Of a DNA stretch of 19,827 nt, positions 14,692 through 19,827 are shown in pieces. The first letter of the stretch is position 1; every line of letters begins with the position of its first letter. The position numbers and the translations under genes were made by a program. Under the pieces are notes generated by a model. That model ran no database searches. It was not told where the DNA came from and saw nothing but the letters and a program-made list of their open reading frames with translations. The DNA is taken from contig JACVJG010000006.1 of the NCBI GenBank assembly GCA_015711875.1, positions 1-19,827 of the forward strand, read 5' to 3'. Origin of the DNA: Candidatus Solincola jinzensis. GTDB taxonomy: Bacteria; Actinomycetota; Geothermincolia; Geothermincolales; RBG-13-55-18.

Positions 14692-15939
14692 ATGGGAGAC
14701 GACGTGTATATCCTCGGGGTGGGCATGATCCGCTTTGGCAGGTACCCTGAGAAGGGAGTCAAGCAGCTTGTGGCGGAGGCGATGCTGGCGTTGAGCGATG
14801 ACGTCAAGGTGGACACGAAGAGCATCGAGGCGGCGTGGTTCTCCAACTCCGCCTGGGGGGTCAACGACGGGCAGCATTGCATCCGCGGACAAGTGGCCCT
14901 GGCTCCCTTGGGCATTCAGGGCATTCCCATCACTAACGTGGAGAACGCCTGCGCCGGCGCATCCACGGCTTTGCACAGCGCGTATACGGCAGTCAAGGCC
15001 GGGCTTTACGATCTGGCGCTGGCGGTGGGCGCGGAGAAGATGTACTATCCCGAGGACCGCATGAAGATGTTCCAGCAGTTCATGTCGGGCATGGACGTGG
15101 AACAAGCCCAGGCCATGATCGCGGCCTTCCAGGCGGACGCGGAGAGAAAAGCGGCCGAAGCCAGAATGGAGGACAGGGAGAAGAAGGGAAAGGGTCACTC
15201 CGCCTTCATGGATATCTACGCCATGGGTGCCCGCACCCATATGGAGCGCCATGGCACTACCCAGCGGCAGCTGGCGGTCATCGCCGCCAAGAACCACCGC
15301 CACGGCGCCATGAATCCACTGGCTCAGTACCAGATGGAGATGACCGTGGAACAAGTGCTCGAGGATTACCTGGTCGCCTACCCTCTTACGCGCTCCATGT
15401 GCGCTCCCATAGGGGACGGCGCCGCTGCGGCTCTCGTATGCTCGCGGGCGGCGTTGAAAAGGTATCCCGAAGCCCGCCCGGTGAGGATACTCGCCTCTGT
15501 ATTGGACTCGGGCTCCCTGCCCGATAGCGGGATGGAAGGCATCGGCGCGCGCGCCTCCCGCCGGGCCTACGAGGCCGCCGGGTTGGGCCCGCAGGACATC
15601 GATCTGGCCGAGGTACACGATGCCACTTCCTTCGGCGAGCTGTGGCAGTACGAGGAACTCGGCTTCTGCCCCGTAGGTGAGGGTGGCCCGTTCGCGGAAT
15701 CCGGAGCCACCGCCCTGGGAGGCAAGCTCCCGGTCAACCCCTCCGGGGGGCTGGAATGCCGCGGCCATCCCGTGGGAGCCTCGGGCATCGCCCAGATCTA
15801 CGAGCTGGTCAATCAACTGCGTGGCGCGGCCGGCCCGAGGCAGGTAGAGGGGGCCCGTATCGCCCTGGCCGAGAACGGCGGCGGCTTCCTGGGCATGGGC
15901 GAGGCTGCGATGTGCGTACATATCCTGGAAAAGATGTGA
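14692..15939 (+). CDS. Thiolase of the SCP-x (non-specific lipid-transfer) type
   Basis: A 415-residue thiolase-fold enzyme expected to cleave 3-ketoacyl-CoA (or form C-C bonds in reverse). The nucleophile is C87 in VENACAGAST; H309 (EVHDATSF) and H359 (GGLECRGHPVGASG) complete the usual set. The C-terminal loop reads ENGGGFLGMG, so the second catalytic cysteine of classical thiolases (CxG) is absent, as in SCP-x and related lipid thiolases. An acidic and lysine-rich insertion (about 134-170) interrupts the region after the first half. The frame is open far upstream, but the ATG at 14692, 4 nt after the DUF2148-B stop, begins the conserved VYILGVGMIRFGRYP; the upstream part is a shadow of DUF2148-B. 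The SCP2 protein encoded three genes earlier may serve it in trans. Confidence 0.92.
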   Translation: MGDDVYILGVGMIRFGRYPEKGVKQLVAEAMLALSDDVKVDTKSIEAAWFSNSAWGVNDGQHCIRGQVALAPLGIQGIPITNVENACAGASTALHSAYTAVKAGLYDLALAVGAEKMYYPEDRMKMFQQFMSGMDVEQAQAMIAAFQADAERKAAEARMEDREKKGKGHSAFMDIYAMGARTHMERHGTTQRQLAVIAAKNHRHGAMNPLAQYQMEMTVEQVLEDYLVAYPLTRSMCAPIGDGAAAALVCSRAALKRYPEARPVRILASVLDSGSLPDSGMEGIGARASRRAYEAAGLGPQDIDLAEVHDATSFGELWQYEELGFCPVGEGGPFAESGATALGGKLPVNPSGGLECRGHPVGASGIAQIYELVNQLRGAAGPRQVEGARIALAENGGGFLGMGEAAMCVHILEKM

Positions 15940-15964
15940 GTTCAAGGAGATTCAAGAGGAGGGG

Positions 15965-17329
15965 ATGGCGGCAATGGACGACGAACGTCCCTACTGGAAC
16001 ATGGAGATGGAGCCCAAGCTCAACACCCCGGAGATGAGGGAGATCCAGCTCGCGAAGCTGAAGAAGTTCCTGCGGCGGCTCTACGAGAACGCGCCCTTCT
16101 ACAAGAAAAAGTTCGACGAGTGGGGCGTGGCGCCGGAGAAGATCGCGAGCCTGGAGGACTTCGCGAAGGCCATCCCCCTCTTCGACAAGGAGGGACTGCG
16201 GGCCATGGTCCTCGAGCACGGGGGGGACATCCTGGCCGTGCTCGACCAGATCATGCCGGTGCGGGTGGACGACCTCAACATCATGGCCACCACCACCGGC
16301 ACCACCGGCATCCCCACCCCCTACCCCATGACCAGGCACGACATGGAGGACGTGTGGGGAGAGGCCATGGTGCGGGGGATGTGGCGCGCGGGGATACGCT
16401 CGCAGGACCGCGTGCTCTTCTGCTTCGCCCTCTCCATGGTCATCGCCGGGGTGCCCACCATGATGGGCCCCCACCGCCTCGGCTGCATGGTCATCCCGGT
16501 GGGCGCGGAGGCGGGCACCGACCGCATCCTGCTCATGCAGACCCTCTTCCGGGGCACCGTCTACTCCGGCACCCCCTCACTGGCGGACTACCTCATCGAG
16601 AAGTGCAAGAAGCAGGGCCGGGACCCCAAGGACCTGGGCCTGCGCAAGCTCATGTGCGGAGGGGAGCCGGGGGCCGGCATCCCCGAGGTGCGCGAGCGCC
16701 TGGAGTCCGCCTTCGGGGCGCGCATCTTCGACGCCGGGGCGGGCTACGGGATGTCCTGCGACCACGAGGAGTACCAGGGCATGCACTGGACCGCCGACGA
16801 CCTGGCCCTCTACGAGCTGGTGGACCCGGAGAGCAAGGAGCCCGTCCCCCTGGAGGACGGCGCCGAGGGCGAGGCCGTCTTCACCGCCATGGAGGGGGAC
16901 GGCATGGCCTGGCTGAGGACCAGCCTGGGCGACATCCACCAGGTCTTCACCTCTCCCTGCCCCTGCGGTAGGACCGGCTTCCGCTACAAGGTGGTGGGGC
17001 GCACCGACGACATGCTCAAGGTCAAGGGGGCCATCGTCTACCCCACCATGGTGGAGGGGGTGGTGGGGGGTTTCGTGCCCAGGGTGACCGGCCAGTTCCG
17101 CATCGTGCTCACCGAGAAGCCCCCGCGCGTGGTCCCTCCCCTGAAGATAAAGATCGAGCGCGGCGCGGACTTCCCGCAAGACAAGCTCCCCGATCTGGAG
17201 AAGGAGATGAAGGAGGCCTTCCACGTCAAGGCCAAGTTCACCCCGGAGATCGTATGGGTCGAGGCGGGAGAGCTGGAGCGCTCCACCTACAAGGGGCAGG
17301 TCTTCGAGAAGCTCTACGAGCAGCAGTAG
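15965..17329 (+). CDS. PaaK-like AMP-forming acyl-CoA ligase
   Basis: A 454-residue adenylate-forming enzyme of the phenylacetate-CoA ligase group, which joins a carboxylic acid to CoA using ATP. Visible motifs are LYENAPFYKKKFDEWG near the N-terminus (typical of the group), the phosphate loop TTTGTTGIPTP (109-119), LMCGGEPGAG, DAGAGYGMSCD, GMAWLRTSLGD and GRTDDMLKVKGAIVYP. A short C-terminal domain ends in ERSTYKGQVFEK, which may provide the catalytic lysine. It probably performs the entry reaction of the cluster. AGGAGG ends only 2 nt before the ATG at 15965; an in-frame ATG at 15974 (MDDERPYWN) is 11 nt away and equally possible. It is visibly richer in G/C third positions than the SDR gene after it, giving long shadow frames on both strands. 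Confidence 0.9.
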   Translation: MAAMDDERPYWNMEMEPKLNTPEMREIQLAKLKKFLRRLYENAPFYKKKFDEWGVAPEKIASLEDFAKAIPLFDKEGLRAMVLEHGGDILAVLDQIMPVRVDDLNIMATTTGTTGIPTPYPMTRHDMEDVWGEAMVRGMWRAGIRSQDRVLFCFALSMVIAGVPTMMGPHRLGCMVIPVGAEAGTDRILLMQTLFRGTVYSGTPSLADYLIEKCKKQGRDPKDLGLRKLMCGGEPGAGIPEVRERLESAFGARIFDAGAGYGMSCDHEEYQGMHWTADDLALYELVDPESKEPVPLEDGAEGEAVFTAMEGDGMAWLRTSLGDIHQVFTSPCPCGRTGFRYKVVGRTDDMLKVKGAIVYPTMVEGVVGGFVPRVTGQFRIVLTEKPPRVVPPLKIKIERGADFPQDKLPDLEKEMKEAFHVKAKFTPEIVWVEAGELERSTYKGQVFEKLYEQQ

Positions 17330-17357
17330 GAGTTGGAGGAGAACATGGGGGGTTGCC

Positions 17358-18209
17358 ATGAAAAAGATTGAAGGAAAAAGGGCCGTTATCACCGGGGCTG
17401 CCTCGGGGTTAGGGAGGTCACTGGCCCTGGAGCTCGCCCGCATGAAGTGCCGCATAGGCGTGTTGGACATAGACGCCGAGGGGGCCAGGGAGACCTTGCG
17501 CATGGTCGAAAGCGCGGGAGGCGAAGGCGAAACCTACGAGCTTGACGTGAGGATACCGGAGGGCTGGGAGGCCATGGCGGCTCACTTCTTCGATACCTGG
17601 GGCGGGGTGGACCTGCTGGTCAACAACGCCGGCGTGGCGGCGGTGGGCATTGTGGGCGACATACCCCTGGAGGACTGGGAGTGGATCTTCAGCATTAATT
17701 TCTGGGGGATGCTTTACGGATGCCATACCTTCATCCCGCGCATGAAGGCCCAGGGGTGCGGTCACATCGTGAACGTCGCTTCCGCAGGGGGGCTGCTCTC
17801 AAGCTCAGAGATGGCCCCGTACAACACCACCAAGGCGGCGGTCATCTCTCTCTCCGAGACGTTGAGGGTGGAAACGGCTCCCTACAACATCGGCATAACA
17901 GTGGCCTGCCCGATGTTCTTCAACACCAACCTTCTGCATACCATGCGATATACCGATGAATGGTCTTACGAGTTCGGCGTATGTACCTTCGAGAACGCCA
18001 AAATGACCTCGGACGAGGTGGCAAGGCGGATAATACGGGCGGTGGAGAGGGATAAGCTGTATGCGGTCCCCCAGTTTTCCGGAAAGCTCAACTGGCTCAA
18101 CAAGAGGCTGTTCCCGGGCGCGTACTACGAGCTTTTCAGGTCTCTCAACCGCATGGGCAGGTTACGGCCTTTCCTGCTGAGAATGGCGCAGAAGGGGATG
18201 CTGCAATGA
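17358..18209 (+). CDS. Short-chain dehydrogenase/reductase (SDR)
   Basis: A 283-residue classical SDR oxidoreductase. It has the cofactor loop TGAASGLG (12-19), an acidic D37 after strand 2 (VLDID) favouring NAD(H) over NADP(H), NNAG (89-92) and N114 of the active site, followed by the catalytic S142, Y155 and K159 (YNTTK). The C-terminal extension after about 230 (FSGKLNWLNKRLFPGAYYELF) is basic and aromatic, as in SDRs that use membrane or lipid-like substrates. In the cluster it would suit a 3-hydroxyacyl-CoA or hydroxy-steroid type oxidation. The ATG at 17358 is 28 nt after the ligase stop, with GGGGGG about 5 nt upstream. It is the last gene of the cluster. Confidence 0.92.
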   Translation: MKKIEGKRAVITGAASGLGRSLALELARMKCRIGVLDIDAEGARETLRMVESAGGEGETYELDVRIPEGWEAMAAHFFDTWGGVDLLVNNAGVAAVGIVGDIPLEDWEWIFSINFWGMLYGCHTFIPRMKAQGCGHIVNVASAGGLLSSSEMAPYNTTKAAVISLSETLRVETAPYNIGITVACPMFFNTNLLHTMRYTDEWSYEFGVCTFENAKMTSDEVARRIIRAVERDKLYAVPQFSGKLNWLNKRLFPGAYYELFRSLNRMGRLRPFLLRMAQKGMLQ

Positions 18210-18560
18210 CGCCGCGCATTCCGCTTGGAAGCCGTTGAAGGGGGTTGCCCGCCGGGATGCGATGGCAAGCGGGCATTCCCTCCCGGTTTGTGGCAGACAT
18301 CCAGATCACACAGTGTTATGCAAGTGAGCGTAAGACTCTGGGAAGAAGAACTCGATGCCGTCGTCTATCAAAGTCCCTGCGTTGTCCTCCATACTATAGC
18401 AACCAGGGAGTTCGAAGGGATGACCAGGGTAGGCCAAGCGCAAGCTTCCTCTTTCTTCTTGCCATGGGCACAGCTTGTCCATCCCTGCCTCCTCTTATCC
18501 ACAAAGAAAAAGACACGGTTCACGGATAAGGAGCTCCTGGCTTAATGCGGGCGCCGCCGC
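18210..18560. other. Convergent intergenic region
   Basis: About 350 bases lie between the SDR and activase stop codons. A TGCCCGC/GCGGGCA inverted repeat (18246-18275) with a 16-nt loop could end the plus-strand transcript but has no T-run. A lone perfect DnaA-box sequence (18495-18503) is probably chance. Open frames here are not convincing. Confidence 0.4.
18246..18275 (+). terminator. Weak inverted repeat after the SDR gene
   Basis: TGCCCGC (18246-18252) pairs perfectly with GCGGGCA (18269-18275). It lies 37 nt after the last stop of the cluster. No U-tract follows, so intrinsic termination is uncertain; it may mark a transcript 3' end instead. Confidence 0.3.
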
Positions 18561-19631
18561 TCATACGGAAGCGATCTCGTAATCTCCCACGCGCTCATTC
18601 TCGCACATCTCCTCGAGCATCCTCATGGTCGATCCCGGGATGCCCGGGGTATTTGCATACGCGTAATCCCTGCCGAGCCCGGCGTACTTGCCCGAACCCC
18701 AGGCGTGGTAGGGGAGGAAGCACAGCTTGCGGGGCGAAATCTCCCGGGCAAGTGAAACGATATCGGAGAGCGTCGCCTCGTCGTCGTTGAAACCAGGTAT
18801 CAAGGGCACGCGCAGCCATACCGGGACCCTGCCGCTTATCATTTCCAGGTTTTCCAGGATGAGGCGGTTGTCGGCGCCCACCACTTCTCTGTGTTTCGCG
18901 GGATCGGTGTGCTTGAGGTCATAGAGGACCAGGTCGAGGTGGGGAAGCGCCTCCTCCCATACCTCCCGCGCGGCGTGCCCCGAGGTGTCCAGGACGGTGT
19001 GTAAGCCCCTCCTCTTCGCCTCCCGCAGCAGCGCCAAGGCGAAGCCCGGCTGCATGAGCGGCTCCCCGCCCGAAAGGGTAATACCCCCGCCGCTGCTCTC
19101 GTAGAAAGGCAGATCCTGTTCGGCCGTCTCCAGCACCTCCGCCACCGTTTTCCTCTCTCCTACCGTGCTCAAAGCCCCACTGGGGCAGACGAAGGCGCAT
19201 CTCATGCAGCGTTCGCAGAGGGCGCGGTCCAGCAGGCGGGTGCGCAGCGGCGAGCCGTCCTCACTCCTCCCCGAGCCCTCGACCGTCTTTATCGCGCCCG
19301 CCCCGCATACCTCCTGACAGCGCCCGCAGTGCCTGCACAGGGTGTCGAACCTGGTTATCAGCTCCGGGTAGGGGTTGATCGACTCGGGATTGGAGCACCA
19401 GGGGCAGCGCATGGGGCAGCCCTTCAGGAACACGGTGGTCCTGATGCCGGGGCCATCATGGATGCTGAACTTCTGGATGTTGAAGATGAGGCCTTCCCGG
19501 AGCAGGTCGGGGCCGGCACGCCCAAGACTAAAGCTGCTCGCCTTGTTCCTCGCTCTCCTTAACCATGTCACGAGCATTCCCTCAACCGCGCCTTTCTTAT
19601 TCCTTAACCACGAGAGAAACCGTTGTTCCAT
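18561..19631 (-). CDS. Glycyl-radical-enzyme activating protein (radical SAM)
   Basis: A 356-residue member of the pyruvate-formate-lyase-activase group. It cuts S-adenosylmethionine to install a glycyl radical on a partner enzyme. The conserved start IFNIQKFSIHDGPGIRTTVF leads to the radical-SAM motif C-x3-C-x2-C (GCPMRCPWCSNPES). Two ferredoxin-type cysteine sets follow (CRHCGRCQEVC and CERCMRCAFVCPSG), as in activases of glycerol/choline/benzylsuccinate-type systems, then SGGEPLMQ and VLYDLKHTD. About 48 residues precede the conserved core (about 65 if the GTG at 19682 is used), basic and helical (FLSWLRNKK, LVTWLRRARNK). The start is uncertain: ATG 19631 has only a GGGG site, ATG 19577 has GAGG 2 nt away. 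The partner radical enzyme is not in the window and may lie past the right edge on the same strand. Confidence 0.92.
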   Translation of the reverse strand: MEQRFLSWLRNKKGAVEGMLVTWLRRARNKASSFSLGRAGPDLLREGLIFNIQKFSIHDGPGIRTTVFLKGCPMRCPWCSNPESINPYPELITRFDTLCRHCGRCQEVCGAGAIKTVEGSGRSEDGSPLRTRLLDRALCERCMRCAFVCPSGALSTVGERKTVAEVLETAEQDLPFYESSGGGITLSGGEPLMQPGFALALLREAKRRGLHTVLDTSGHAAREVWEEALPHLDLVLYDLKHTDPAKHREVVGADNRLILENLEMISGRVPVWLRVPLIPGFNDDEATLSDIVSLAREISPRKLCFLPYHAWGSGKYAGLGRDYAYANTPGIPGSTMRMLEEMCENERVGDYEIASV

Positions 19632-19827
19632 CGATACCCCAGCGCTACTTTTCAGGAACTCGACCCTTGCATGCCGGCCCACCAGGCAGATAGCCCGGTT
19701 TCAACCCTGGTTTGCCTTTTCGGTGACCACCTACAAAAGACAGCTGCTTCCTTTACGCCATCCTGGCGCTCCTCGAACGTAACCAGTTATTTTTGCTCCC
19801 TCCCATAAACAAACCGCTTCGTTTCGA

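Noticed and set aside
13728..15945. 395- and 430-residue minus-strand open frames over the DUF2148-B and thiolase genes
   Set aside because: They are rich in H, R, G and L, as expected of reverse-complement high-GC coding DNA, have no ribosome site and match no family.
16120..16971. 283-residue plus-strand frame inside the ligase gene
   Set aside because: The product is dominated by G, R and H from +1 frame reading of GC-rich codons; the ligase frame carries all adenylate-forming motifs.
18495..18503. Perfect DnaA-box sequence TTATCCACA
   Set aside because: A single box with no others nearby, no dnaA or dnaN, and no AT-rich unwinding region; most likely chance.

Overview
The window is high-GC bacterial DNA carrying anaerobe-type genes: a glycyl-radical-enzyme activase and two DUF2148 iron-sulfur proteins. 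DUF4125 and SCP2-type proteins and the base composition would fit an anaerobic actinomycete lineage, but there is no rRNA or other phylogenetic marker, so that placement is a weak inference. I see no tRNA, rRNA, CRISPR array or complete insertion sequence.

Left half (1-9702): loosely packed genes with long gaps. In order these are the N-terminus of an MFS transporter (minus, runs off the edge); a DUF4125 protein (minus); an 838-residue secreted protein with a glycosidase-like architecture (plus); a protein made of two tandem CxxCG-headed repeats (minus), with a membrane HAMP-domain sensor that has no output domain just upstream of it on the same strand; and a secreted GH5 glycoside hydrolase (minus). 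A 55-bp nested palindrome (1631-1685) lies in front of the 838-residue gene.

Right half (9703-18209): a compact regulon. A TetR-family regulator (minus) is divergent from a seven-gene plus-strand cluster. The cluster encodes acyl-CoA dehydrogenase, SCP2 lipid-binding protein, DUF2148 protein A, DUF2148 protein B, SCP-x-type thiolase, PaaK-like acyl-CoA ligase and SDR oxidoreductase. Between the regulator and the cluster is a well-formed promoter whose -35 box sits at the centre of a palindrome with 7-bp perfect arms. This is a strong candidate operator for the TetR protein, and the predicted tetR promoter overlaps it too.

The enzymes can be ordered into a beta-oxidation-like route: the ligase activates a carboxylic acid, the dehydrogenase desaturates it, the SDR oxidises a hydroxyl and the thiolase cleaves. 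No enoyl-CoA hydratase and no ETF is present. The paired DUF2148 iron-sulfur proteins sit in the middle of the cluster, 1 nt apart and translationally coupled, and are the most interesting unexplained component. The substrate cannot be read from the sequence.

At the right edge is a convergent minus-strand glycyl-radical-enzyme activating protein (18561-19631) with an unusual basic N-terminal extension. Its partner radical enzyme is not in the window.
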